Part shown: piece after piece, positions 43,625 to 54,172 of the stretch
Layout of the letters: each line of letters starts with the position of its first letter
How positions within the stretch are numbered: position 1 is the stretch's first letter
Assembly (NCBI GenBank): GCA_026119855.1
Contig: JAOWBW010000428.1
Coordinates: forward strand, 372,001-436,000
From: Campanula takesimana
Lineage: Eukaryota; Streptophyta; Magnoliopsida; Asterales; Campanulaceae
DNA: 64,000 bases
Direction of reading: 5' to 3'
Position numbers and translations under genes: made by a program
Notes under the pieces: generated by a model
Seen by the model: only the letters and a program-made list of their open reading frames with translations
What the model was told of the DNA's origin: nothing
Database searches by the model: none

Positions 43625-46030
43625 TGTAACGCCCATCCTTATTCTTGTTAAATATTTGACTTGCTTGTTAAATTCTTAAACTTGCATATTATGTGCTAGT
43701 TTTACTTGGGTTAATTTCTTAACAGCTTTAGAATATTAAGGTGGTTAAATGTCTAGTTTTGACTTTTGGGTCATTTATGAAAATATGACTTTAGGGGCTT
43801 TTTTGTTAAAATGAAACTTGAAGGGCTTCTTGGTCATTCCTTGAAAGTTGAATGTATATCTTCTTGGTTTGCTTCTCTAAGGAATCATTTTACCCCAAAT
43901 AAGTTTACTTCTTTCTCTGAAGAAAAGCTAGGGTTTAGGGTTTACCCTATTCTCGACTCCTCATGTTTAATTATCCCTCTGTTCTCGATTCTGATCCCGG
44001 ATAAATATTCGTGGCGTTGAATAGAACATCTCCTGCCGAACAGAAATAAGTTTCCTTGACTTTGATTCCAGAGTAGGTAAGTTATTAGCTCCCCCTTGCT
44101 TGTAATAACATGCATATATGTTATTCCTGATACTTGTAATTTTGGGACAAAGGGAGTATAAACCTATTATGTAAAATGATGAAAGAAAATTGAAAGTAAT
44201 AGTTTTGAACTTGTTATGCACTCTTGGGAATTTCCTTGTTATTAGTTTATTAGTAGAAAGTTACTCCTACGGTTGGGACGGAGAATTCTTAGCCTGGGAA
44301 GAAATTTGCAATTTGTTGGAAAAGAGACCAAGCGCCCGCCCGGGTAGAAGCAGGCGCCCGCCTGGGTAGAGTCAGAGCCCGACCGGGTATAAGAGTGAGC
44401 GCCTGCCCGGTTAAGACCGAGCGCCCGCCCGGTCCCCTGTTTTTACAAAAGTGGTTTAAATTCAATTGAAATGAAACCTTACCCCTCCTAAGGCATAGAG
44501 CCTTAGTATAAGATTCCTAGCATGTGTATATGTACCTTTTGGGGCATTAGAACTTAGTCTTAAACATGAACACTTATAGAACTCAAATGAGAACTTAAGT
44601 ATAAGAGTAACAACTCTTCTTTATGTCTTGAAAGTGCAATGAATAAGCACTAATGTGTTATGCTTGTCTTGAAACCAATATTTGTGCACCTTAGGGGCAT
44701 TAGAATAGAGTCTTGGACTTGAACATCCTAAGAATAGGATCAAGAACTTGTAAGAGTAAAATGTATAACTCTTATACATGCTTGAATGTCTAAAGATTGG
44801 AATTTTAACTTGAAGTATAAGATGATAAAATCTTGTACATGCCTTGAAACCAATACATGTGTATGGTAATGAACTAGAAAGTGCTATGAACAAGCACTAA
44901 CGTGTATGAGAAATATTCTTGATGTGTATGTGCGAACATTGCATATAGCTACTTGATAATAATGTGACTTCTTGATTACTTGAAGCATGTTTCTTGTTGA
45001 GCTAGTCCACTACTTCTGGATTAGTTCTACTCTTGTAGTTCAAGTAAATACCTACTTGTGCATTCTTGTGTGAGTCCAGCTGGTCCTTGCTTGTTCGGAG
45101 GTATATAGGTTCACGCTTATCATGAGGCTGGGGCCAAAGTGATAATCGGGGATCTATGTATCTGCACTTGACCCCTTACTACAGGCCATAGTAAGGGCAT
45201 AGCTTCTTTTATTAGAGCAATACGTCTTATATAAGTGAATGCTAAACTCGTGAACACCTCGTGAATCTTGATCTTGGGAATGACACTGGTTACCGGGTCT
45301 TCTTATATATACTGTATAAGCAGTTTCTTGTTATTGATCGTGATCGTCACAGCTACAAGCTACGACAACAATGGTATTCTTGGGAGGAATAAGGAAGGAA
45401 GCAATATCCTTTATAACGTGCTAGCTTAGCCTTATGTGCTACTTGATAAGTTATCTTAGCCTCTCATATACTTGTTACTTGATGATACTTGATACATGAT
45501 TACATGAGTATCTACTTGAATTGCATGATAACTTGTCATGTAGTTGCATCTAATAGCTTACTAAGATTTATCTCACCCCGTTCCTTGTTTAATTGTTTTC
45601 CTTAGATCAAAGGAAGGCTAGTGATAGTGCGAAGTGAGGCTCGATATAGCTGGGAGATTACTACGTAGGTTGTTATTCTTTTGGGGCTTATGTCCTTTTA
45701 CATTTTGGTGAGGACGATGTATTATAGGTTATGTAACTCCTTATTTTGGGGTAGACACTCTTGTATAGTACTTGTTGTCTCTAGACATCTTGTAATGCCA
45801 GCATATGTGCTAGGCATGTTTCCGCTGTGTATAATCATGTTTGGTTTTAATTTTCTTGTCTAGAACTCGTGTTGTGAGCTATCTTAGCTCCTTACTCTTG
45901 AGTGTATATATCATGTCAGTTTGTTATAAACAGATGTCATCCAGTTTCTTGTTAGTTTCTTGATTCTTGTTATTCACGCGCACCAGGTTCGAGGTTCTAT
46001 TAGGGGATCCCAGGACCTAGGGGCGTGTCA
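43625..46030 (+). repeat. Gypsy-2 5' LTR (2406 bp)
   Basis: It runs from TGTAACGCCC to GGGCGTGTCA. It contains a telomere-like AGGGTTTAGGGTTTA near 43931. The segment 43921-44130 is missing from the 3' LTR (junction at 50904), with CTGA at both edges. TATA-like AGTATAAGAT at about 44505. Confidence 0.93.
44332..44433 (+). promoter_or_regulatory. CG-core repeat cluster in Gypsy-2 LTR
   Basis: Five copies at 20-25 bp spacing of a 14-mer like GCGCCCGCCCGGGT and GAGCCCGACCGGGT, with CCCG-N2-CGGG cores. They lie about 75-180 bp upstream of the TATA-like box. The other LTR repeats the cluster at about 63338-63440. Confidence 0.72.
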
Positions 46031-46032
46031 GT

Positions 46033-46044
46033 TAGTATCAGAGC
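46033..46044 (+). other. Gypsy-2 primer-binding site
   Basis: TAGTATCAGAGC, two bases after the LTR, differs by one base from the initiator tRNA-Met complement TGGTATCAGAGC. Confidence 0.85.
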
Positions 46045-46166
46045 TACCCTAGTTTAGCTACCCTGTTTAGCTAACTTGGTTTGCTCTAAGTCTAGATAGG
46101 GTCTATGGCCTAGGTATGGGTTAGTCTTGGGGTGTTATTAACGCCGAGTGTTTACCTACAGGTACA

Positions 46167-46936
46167 ATGAGTTCTGAAGGTACAAGTGGTAGTAATCAGC
46201 TGAGATCTGAACTCCTCAAGAAGAGCTGGCTGATAATATGGACTGGGATTATCCTAATCGACTTACAAGGTTCTTGAAGTTGGAACCTCGTAGCTTTGAC
46301 GGGGAATTTGATGCTAAGAAGGCAGAAGAGTGGATTGAAAGTATAGAAAATATCTTTACAGCCTTGAGATGTGCAGGAAGTGATAAGGTAACATTTCCAA
46401 CCTTTAAACATGAGAAAGCTGCTGAACATTGATGGCAAGTTCTGAATAAAAGCTGGGAACTGGATGGGGTACCACAGACTTGGGAGAATTTTCTGAAAGC
46501 ATTCAAGTCACAGTTCATTCCAGCAGTGGTTCAAGACAGAAAAGGGATAGAATTTCTTAATCTGGAGTAGGGAAGCTTGACAGTGGGGCAATACTCAACC
46601 AAATTCACAGAATTGGCTTGGTATTGTGATCACTTAGTTCCAAATGAAACAAAGAAGCCACAGAGTTTTGTGAAGGGGTTGAAGACCGAGTACAGGAAGT
46701 GACTTCTTTCTTTACAGCTTACTAGTTACCAACAAGTAGTGGAGAGGGCTTATGGCATTGAAAATGACATTGAAGAACACAAAGGGAAGTTGGGAACAAT
46801 CATGACAGGTCATGTTTCAGAGAAAGCACAGGGATCTGGTTCTAAGGGTGGTAAATCTAGCCGCCAAGATCATCGATTTCGACAACCATCTGAAACCAAA
46901 GGTAGTGTATCAACTGGTTCTAAGACAACAGTCTAA
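46167..46936 (+). pseudogene. Gypsy-2 gag, decayed
   Basis: From MSSEGTSGSNQ a frame change leads into LEPRSFDGEFDAKKAEEWIE and NFLKAFKSQFIPAVVQ, the plant retrotransposon gag domain. In-frame stops are seen at about 46432 (TGG to TGA), 46568 (TAG), 46699 (TGA) and 46934. The later part (VVERAYGIENDIEEHKGK) leads into the zinc knuckles. Confidence 0.87.
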
Positions 46937-46948
46937 GGTCCCAGGAAG

Positions 46949-47824
46949 GTGTGTGGTTATTGCTTGAAAGAAGGCCATTCTGAAGACAAGTGTTGGCTAA
47001 AGCAAGGAAAATGTTTATCTTGTGGGGAAACAGGGCACTTTATCAAGAATTGTCCAAAAGGTAAAGGAAGTCAAGTTGGGGGTACGAGTCAACAAGCCTC
47101 AGGTACTAAGAAAGATAGTGGGGGTCGACCTAAAGTTCAGGGTCGAGTGTTTGCTTTAGATCAGCAGGGTGTAGCTGAGTCTTCTGTGGTTATAGGAGGT
47201 ACTATATTACTTTCTAGTACGAGAGCGCGAGTCCTGATAGATCCAGGCTCATCTCATTCTTATGTGGCATCTCATTTTGTGTCGCATTTTCATGTTCTTC
47301 CTGATTCTATGCCTTATGTGCTAGAAGTATCTTCCCCTATAGGAGATTGCATGTTTGCTTCTGAGGTTTACAAGAAATGTGAGGTTCTTGTGGGTGATCA
47401 TGCCCTTCTTGTTGACCTAGTCATGTTACCTATAAGGGACTTTGACATGATTCTTGGCATGGATTGGCTTTATGTGCATCATGCATCTGTTGATTGTTAT
47501 AGAAAAGTAGTAACTTTTTCTATACCTGGTTTGCCTGATTTTACCTTTGAAGGTGATAGGCCTATATGTGCTATACGTGTTATTTCTGCTTTAAAAGCTA
47601 GAAAACTTTTATCTCGTGGTTGTGCCGGGTATCTCGCATGTGTTCTTGACAAGAGTTTATCTGTTCCCAAGATGGAAGATATTCCTGTTGTGTCTGAATT
47701 TTCAGATGTGTTCTCTTCTGAGTATAGCATGCCACCTGATCGAGAGCTTGAGTTCTGTATTGAGTTATTACCAGTACAGAACCAATCTCTAAAACACCTT
47801 ATAGAATGGCTCCAGCTGAGTTGA
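46949..47824 (+). pseudogene. Gypsy-2 zinc knuckles and aspartic protease
   Basis: Two CCHC knuckles (CGYCLKEGHSEDKC, CLSCGETGHFIKNC) are followed by the retropepsin site VLIDPGSSHSYVASHF and MILGMDWLYVHHASVDC. The frame then runs into the RT N-terminus (SEYSMPPDRELEFCIELLP), where a one-base loss near 47775 shifts it. In a neighbouring frame the sequence continues without a gap. Confidence 0.9.
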
Positions 47825-49162
47825 AAGAATTAAAAACACAGCTTGAGGAATTACTTGATAGGGGCTTCATCAGGCCTAGTGTATCACCGTGGGGTGCACC
47901 AGTGTTATTTGTCAGAAAGAAAGATGGGACTCTGCGATTATGTATTGATTACAGAGAGCTTAATCAGGTAACTATTAAGAACAAATATCCGTTACCTCAT
48001 ATTGATGACTTGTTTGATCAACTTCAGGGTTCAGTAGTGCTCGAAGCTTAACTTGAGAAGTGGTTATCATCAGTTGAAAATCATATCTGAGGATATACCA
48101 AAGACAGCTTTCCGTACTAGGTATGGGCATTATGAGTTTATTGTTATGCCATTCGGTTTGACAAATGCTCCAACTGTATTTATGGATTTGATGAACTGTA
48201 TCTTGAAACCATATCTTGATTGTTTCGTGGTGGTATTCATTGATGATATCCTTGTGTATTCTAAATCACGGGCTGAGCATGAACAACATCTTAGAGTGGT
48301 ATTGCAAGTTCTTCATGAGAAACAATTATTTGCAAAATTCAGCAAATGTGCTTTCTGGTTAGAAAAGGTTTCATTCTTGGGACATGTCGTGTCTGCTACT
48401 GGTATTGCAGTAGATCCTTCCAAAGTTGAAGCAGTTGTAAACTGGAAGAGGCCAACTACAGTGACAGAGATCCGTAGTTTCTTGGGCTTGGCTAGTTATT
48501 ATCGGAGATTCATTGAGGGATTCTCCAAGATTGCTACTCTATTGACTAATATGACTCGGAAAGCTATTTCTTTTTAGTGGAGTGACAAGTGTGAAGCAAG
48601 TTTTCAAGAGTTGAAAAGGCGCTTAACGACAGCTCCAGTCTTGGCTTTGCCTAATGGTTCTGAGAATTTCATGGTTTATACTGATGCTTCTAAAGAAGGA
48701 TTGGGTTGTGTTTTAATGCAAGATGGCAAGGTAATAGCTTATGCTTCTCGAAAATTATCTCCTTATGAAAAGAATTATCCTACTCATGATTTAGAGTTGG
48801 CTGCGATTATTTTTGCTTTACATAAATGGAGGCATTACTTGTATGGAACAAAATTTGAAGTCTTCACCCATCATAAGAGCTTGAAGTACTTGTTTTCTCA
48901 AAAAGAGCTTAACATGAGACAACATAGATGGATGGAGAAATTGAAGGATCATGATTGTACTATCCTTTATCATCTAGGAAAGGCAAATGTTGTGGCTGAT
49001 GCACTGAGCAGAAAAACTTATGTTTCTTGCTTGATGATTCGTGAATGGAAGATGTTTGAAGACTTGTGTGATTGGAGTCCTTGTGAATCGAGACATAGAA
49101 TTATTCTTGCTAATATAAAGGCTACTTCAGATTTACTCCAACAAATAAAGAAGCTCAGGTAA
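47806..49162 (+). pseudogene. Gypsy-2 reverse transcriptase-RNase H
   Basis: The RT core (CIDYRELNQVT, MPFGLTNAPTVF, VVFIDDILVYSKS) is split by a one-base loss near 48040, and a TAG follows KAISF at 48575. RNase H (VYTDASKEGLGCVLMQ) keeps its first Asp. The motif that reads FTDHKSL in Gypsy-1 is FTHHKSL here, which removes a catalytic Asp. The RNase H would be inactive even if the frames were intact. Confidence 0.92.
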
Positions 49163-49173
49163 CTGATTCTGAA

Positions 49174-50571
49174 TTGCAAAAAAATATTAGTGGAATGAAT
49201 GAAGGAAAGCAACCAGATTTTTCTTTCAACAGTGATGGAATTCTTACCTTTCGAGGCAGAGTTTGTATTCCAGTTGATCTTGAGATTAAAAAGAGAGTTC
49301 TTGAAGAGGCTCACAAAGCCAAGTATACTATTCATCCTAGAAGCACAAAAATGTACCAAGACTTAAAGAAACATTTCTGGTGGAACAACATGAAAAGAGA
49401 AATTGCTGAGTATGTGTCCAAATGTTTGACTTGTCAAAAAGTAAAAGTGGAACATCAACGTCCAGCAGGTTTGTTGCAACCATTAGAAATTCCAGAGTGG
49501 AAATGGGAGCATATCACGATGGATTTTGTGACTGGTTTGCCACGTACCAGACGAGGCCATGATGCTGTTTGGGTTATAGTGGATAGACTGACCAAGTCAG
49601 CTCACTTCTTGTCTGTTTCCATGGGATATTCATTGTCTCAGTTGGCATCTTTGTATGTTCAGGATATTGTTCGACTCCATGGAGTTCCTGTGAGTATTGT
49701 ATCTGACAGAGATCCTCATTTTACTTCTCGATTTTGGCAAGCTCTTCAGGGTGCCATGGGTACTAAATTGAATTTTAGTACTGCTTTTCATCCTCAATCT
49801 GATGGGCAATCTGAGAGACTTATACAGATTATCGAGGATATGTTACGTGCCTGTGTTGTTGATTTCAAAGGCGGTTGGGATACTCATCTTCCTTTAGCTG
49901 AGTTTGCTTATAACAACGGTTATCAATCTAGCATTTAAATGGCTACATATGAAGCTCTTTATGGCAGGAAATGTCGATCTCCTATATGCTGGGATGAAGT
50001 GGGAGAAGCTAGACTCTTGGGACCTGAAATGGTTCAACAGTAAGTTGAGAGTGTGAAACTCATTCGAGATAGATTGCGCACAGCTCAGAGTAGACAAAAG
50101 AGTTATGCAGATCATCGAAGAAGGGATCTTGAATTCCAGGTAGGTGACTTTGTATTCTTGAAAGTCTCTCCTCATAGAGGTATAAAGAGATTTGGGAAGA
50201 AAGGAAAATTGACTCCTCGTTATATCGGGCCATTTGAAATTCTTGAAAGAGTTGGGAAATTGGCTTATAGAGTGGCATTGCCACCATCCTTGTCTGGGAT
50301 TCATGATGTGTTTCACGTGTCCATGCTTCGCAAGTATATGGCGGATGAGTCGCATGTTCTTGAATATGAGGCTATTCCATTTCAGCCTGATTTGTCATAT
50401 GAGGAACAACCTGTTGAAATTCTTGACTGGAAAGAGCAAGTCTTGCGCACGAAAAGGATTCCTATTGTGAAGGTCCTTTGGAGAAATCATGAAATTGAAG
50501 AGGCTACTTGGGAAACCGAGAAAGAGATGCGAGATAAATACCCGAGCCTATTTGAAAACCTTGGTAAGTAA
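49174..50571 (+). pseudogene. Gypsy-2 integrase with C-terminal chromodomain
   Basis: The HHCC finger (HKAKYTIHP, CLTCQ) and DDE core (TMDFVTGLP, VSDRDPHFTSRFW, QSERLIQ) are readable to 49938, where TAA interrupts before MATYEALYGRKC. A second TAA lies at about 50041. The last frame (50053-50571) has the GPFEILERVGKLAYRVALP module. It ends in a chromodomain (PVEILDWKEQVL, IPIVKVLWRNHEIEEATWE, EMRDKYPSLF) that in chromoviruses directs integration to marked chromatin. Confidence 0.93.
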
Positions 50572-50593
50572 AATTCGTGGGCGAATTTTCTTT

Positions 50594-50606
50594 AAGGTGG
50601 GGAGGA
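50594..50606 (+). other. Gypsy-2 polypurine tract
   Basis: AAGGTGGGGAGGA directly before TGTAACGCCC of the 3' LTR. Confidence 0.92.
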
Positions 50607-50942
50607 TGTAACGCCCATCTTTATTCTTGTTAAATATTTGACTTGCTTGTTAAATTCTTAAACTTGCATATTATGTGCTAGTTTTACTTGGGTTAATTTC
50701 TTAACTGCTTTAGAATATTAAGGTGGTTAAATGTCTAGTTTTGATTTTTGGGTCATTTATGAAAATATGACTTTTGGGGCCTTTTTGTTAAAAGTGAAAC
50801 TTGAGGGGCTTCCTGCTCATTCCTTGAAAGTTGAATGTATATCTTCTTGGTTTGCTTCTCTGAGGAATCATTTTACCCCAAATAAGTTTACGTTCTTTCT
50901 CTGATACTTGTAATTTTGGGACAAAGGGAGTATAAACCTATT
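50607..50942 (+). repeat. Gypsy-2 3' LTR, first part
   Basis: It matches 43625 onward, lacks about 210 bp after 50904, and ends at the target site CTATT (50938-50942) of Tat-B. Confidence 0.93.
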
Positions 50943-52438
50943 TGTAAGGATCCCGCCCCGCGCGGAAACGCGATGGTGTATGGGGCGAAACGCCAAACAC
51001 GGGAACCGGTCAAATTTAACGGAGTCGCCACATTTTGTTAATTTTAAACCCAAAAATATGACAAAGGTTTGAGTTCAAAGGTTCGGAGGTCAGGTTACAA
51101 CTTGGGAGGAGTTTTTACGTCCTCTCAAGTTACCTCGGACAAAGCCGAGTCTCCCTAAGTTAGTTAAAATGTGCATATGTGTGTGTGTGTATTTAACGGA
51201 AAAAGTTCTGTTGTTGATTTATTTGAGAAACTCGGCTGAAAAAGGGTCCTTGAGTGATAAGATAAAGGTCAGAGGGCAAAACAGGCAATTTTGCCCTCCT
51301 ACCTAAAGTAGCCGTACGGCTAAAGGAGGTAATTCTGGGATTTTTACAGTTTGCTCAAGAACAGTCCAGTTCAGAACAGAAACAGGGCATTCTGTCTGAA
51401 GCTGGACAAACTGTTTTGATCCCAGTTTGCAAGAAATCATTTTACAAGTTTTATAACAGCATTCCTATGCTAAATGATCATCACTTGGTCCCCCAAAACA
51501 AGTATTTGGGTGTGATCATGGGCAATCATAGGAGAAAATCAAGAAAGTTGATGAATGTCCCCTTTGGACCAAAGTTGGTCATTTGGTGAATAAAGATTGG
51601 AACTTTATCACCAAGATGACATTTTTATGACTTAAAATCCTTCCAAGAGTCAAAATAACACATAAAGATTAAATCTTTATGACCCAAAAGTGGGATTTTG
51701 AGGCTAAACCAAAGAGGAAAATGATGAACACTAAAGTTTCATCACCCTCATGATTATTATGGCCAAACAAGCATAACATTTAAATGAATAAGGAATGTAA
51801 ATGACAATCAACAAGTCTATGAGTATCTAGGTTTAGAACCTCTTCCATACAAGGTATGGAGGGCACCTTGTAACTTCTCATAGCTTGGACAAGATAGTAA
51901 TGTAATAGATAGGTATATAGTGCTTGATAATGGACAAGTCTTGCAAGAAATAAAAGGTGCTTGAAATGGACAAGTCTTTGCATGAATGAAGAGTAAATAC
52001 ATGTATAACCAAGATATAAGAAAGAAAATAGGAGTAAGATGAAGAGAAGGGAGGGGGAGGTGGCTTTACCTATGATGGTTATGGCCAATCTTCCTTTCTT
52101 CTCTCTTTTTTTGGTTTGTGATCACTCTCACTCTTATTCTGTGGTAATTCCAGCAGAGTGACCTCCCTAATGTGTATTTCTCCCCCCTGAAATGATCACC
52201 AAGGGGTTATATTTATAGGGACTGAGGGTGCCCAAACCAGCCGTACGGCTAGGCCCCTCTAGTACCCAAAGCATCCGTACGGCTCAGCCTGGCGAGCTTC
52301 TGGATTTTTCCAATTTTATACCAGAGTAGTCCTGGAATTTATAGCTTATCCTAGGGAGGTCCTGGTCTATTAGCTTATCCCTGAAACGGTGCTAAGGCTA
52401 CCTCTAAGATAGGTCAGTTTCAGATTGGGGTACTTACA
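50943..52438 (-). repeat. Tat-B 3' LTR
   Basis: In element orientation it runs TGTAAGTACCCC ... GGGATCCTTACA. TATA box TATAAATA at 52217-52210 (minus). Palindromes AGCCGTACGGCT at 51310 and 52239, and ATCCGTACGGCT at 52273. Confidence 0.96.
52239..52284 (-). promoter_or_regulatory. Palindromes just upstream of the Tat-B LTR TATA box (3' LTR)
   Basis: AGCCGTACGGCT at 52239-52250 and ATCCGTACGGCT at 52273-52284, 21 and 55 bp upstream of TATAAATA on the minus strand. Confidence 0.8.
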
Positions 52439-52448
52439 GAGCCCCTCG
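52439..52448 (-). other. Tat-B polypurine tract
   Basis: CGAGGGGCTC on the minus strand directly before the 3' LTR. Confidence 0.88.
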
Positions 52449-52639
52449 GCAACGTCGCTTCGAAGGAGCGGGGTTGTCGATAGAAATAAGCATCCCAATC
52501 TGATGGGACAACGGCTTTAACCGATTTTGGTTGCATGGCTGGACCTAGTGGTATAGGATTCCTATGTATCCCGTTCGCGGGGAATCAAGCCTAACGTAGT
52601 TCGGAGGTACGAGGGGTTACTAAGGTCCGCAAGGAGGCA

Positions 52640-52750
52640 TGACTCTAGGGGTCAGAGGCGAGATATGGTCAACTTGACTCTATGGGAGAGGGTTGACTTG
52701 CTGGGGGTACGGTCAACTTGACTCTATAAGAGAGGGTTGACTTACATGGG
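52640..52750 (-). repeat. Two inverted copies of the 74-bp Tat repeat
   Basis: Contains GGGTCAGAGGCGAGATATGG and GAGAGGGTTGACTT, complements of the 19370-20425 unit. Confidence 0.8.
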
Positions 52751-52774
52751 ATAGATTTTTACTGGGCTTACGTC

Positions 52775-53385
52775 GGGGACGGCCTATGGTGACTATTCTA
52801 AGTCCAAGCTTGATCGGGGTCAACTCCATCTTTGGGGAGATTGACGGGAAAACTGGTCTTACGTCCCTCTAAGGACTGCCGGGACAAAGGCTCTAGCCTA
52901 TAACGACTATTCTAAGTCATAGCTTGACTGGGGTCAACTCCGTCTTTGGGGAGATTGACGGGAAAACTGGTCTTACGTCCCTCTAAGGACTGCCGGGACA
53001 AAGGCTCTAGCCTATAATGACTATTCTAAGTCATAGCTTGACCGGGGTTAACTCCGTCTTTGGGGAGATTGACGGGAAAACTGGTCTTACGTCCCTCTAA
53101 GGACTGCCGGGACAAAGGCTCTAGCCTATAACGACTATTCTAAGTCATAGCTTGACCGGGGTCAACTCCGTCTTTGGGGAGATTGACGGGAAAACTGGTC
53201 TTACGTCCCTCTAAGGACTGCCGGGACAAAGGCTCTAGCCTATAACGACTATTCTAAGTCTAAGCTTGACCGGAGTCAACTCCATCTTTGGGGAGATTGA
53301 CGGGAAAACTGGTCTTACGTTCCTCTAAGAACTGCCGGGACAAAGGCTCTAGCCTATAACGACTATTCTAAGTCTAAGCTAATGG
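52775..53385 (-). repeat. 114-bp tandem array of Tat-B, about five copies
   Basis: Near-identical units with GTCAACTCCGTCTTTGGGG, AACTGGTCTTACGTCC and AAGGACTGCCGGGACAAAGG; 52915 to 53029 gives the 114-bp period. Inverted relative of the Tat-A array at 13990 and 18813. Confidence 0.93.
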
Positions 53386-53850
53386 GCTTACGTTGGGGAC
53401 GGCCAAATTTTGACAACAAGTTTATAACTGGGCTTACGTCAGGGGCGGCCAAATTTTCTCAACAAATTTTTAACTGGGCTTACGTCAGGGACGGCCAAAT
53501 TTTCTCAACAAATTTTTAACTGAGCTTACGTCAGGGACGGCCAAATTTTCTCATTAAGCAGGAGACTATTTCCAAACTTTAACTTTTAACTGGGTTTACG
53601 TCGAGGACGGCCACAATAAGCATCAAGCAAAAGACCATTTCCAAATTTTAACTTTTAACTGGGCTTACGTCGAGGACGGCCATAATAAGTATTAAGCAAA
53701 AGACCATTTCCAAATTTTAACTTTTAACTGGGCTTACGTCGAGGACGGCCATAATAAGTATTAAGCAAAATACCATTTCCAAATTTTAATTTTTAACTGG
53801 GCTTACGTCGAGGACGGCCATAATAATTTCACAAAGCTGGGCTTACGTCG
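53386..53850 (-). repeat. CTGGGCTTACGTCGAGGACGGCC-core arrays
   Basis: About four units of roughly 50 bp with CAAATTTTCTCAACAAATTT spacers, then four of roughly 70 bp with AAGCAAAAGACCATTTCC spacers. All keep CTGGGCTTACGTC and GGACGGCC, the core also present in the 114-bp unit. Confidence 0.88.
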
Positions 53851-54008
53851 CTAGGACTGCCTGTGACGACTTCGAGAACCTAAATTTTCTAGGTTCAATT
53901 CAAGTTGCATGAGCCAAGGAGGGCATTTCCGAATCTTGGGAAAAGTCTTGTTCAAGGTGCGAGGGGCACAAGGGTAATTTTAGGCTGAGATTTTTCTTCG
54001 CCCAAACC

Positions 54009-54064
54009 ATCCGTACGGCTTAAGAGGGCGTCTTCTTCCTTTTTCAAAAGGCATCCATACGGAT
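54009..54064 (+). promoter_or_regulatory. Palindromes upstream of the antisense PMD gene
   Basis: ATCCGTACGGCT at 54009-54020 and ATCCATACGGAT at 54053-54064, about 110-165 bp before the PMD start codon, match the LTR palindromes. I see no clear TATA box between them and the ATG. Confidence 0.6.
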
Positions 54065-54172
54065 GGTTGCCCCAAACTTCAGACGAAAAAACAGAGAGAA
54101 AAGAGGCGATTTTGAGAGGGAAAACTCCATCAATTTCCAAATTTTCTTACTCGGATTCCTCAAGGATTGATC

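Larger units (their letters stand above)
43625..50942 (+). mobile_element. Gypsy-2, Ty3/Gypsy chromovirus, main part
   Basis: Complete 5' LTR, primer site, gag-pol in the Gypsy order ending in a chromodomain, polypurine tract and the first 336 bases of the 3' LTR. The 3' LTR resumes at 63176 after the Tat-B insertion and runs past the window end. The C-terminal chromodomain places it in the chromoviruses (Tekay/Del-like, inferred). Internal stops and indels make it inactive as assembled. Confidence 0.95.

Noticed and set aside
43931..43945. Interstitial telomere repeat
   Set aside because: Only two units; more likely a telobox-like promoter word than telomeric DNA.
51780..52088. ORF of about 100 residues in the Tat-B LTR (repeated at 62547-62819)
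   Set aside because: The frame differs between the two LTR copies through indels and there is no family resemblance; chance frame in U3/R.
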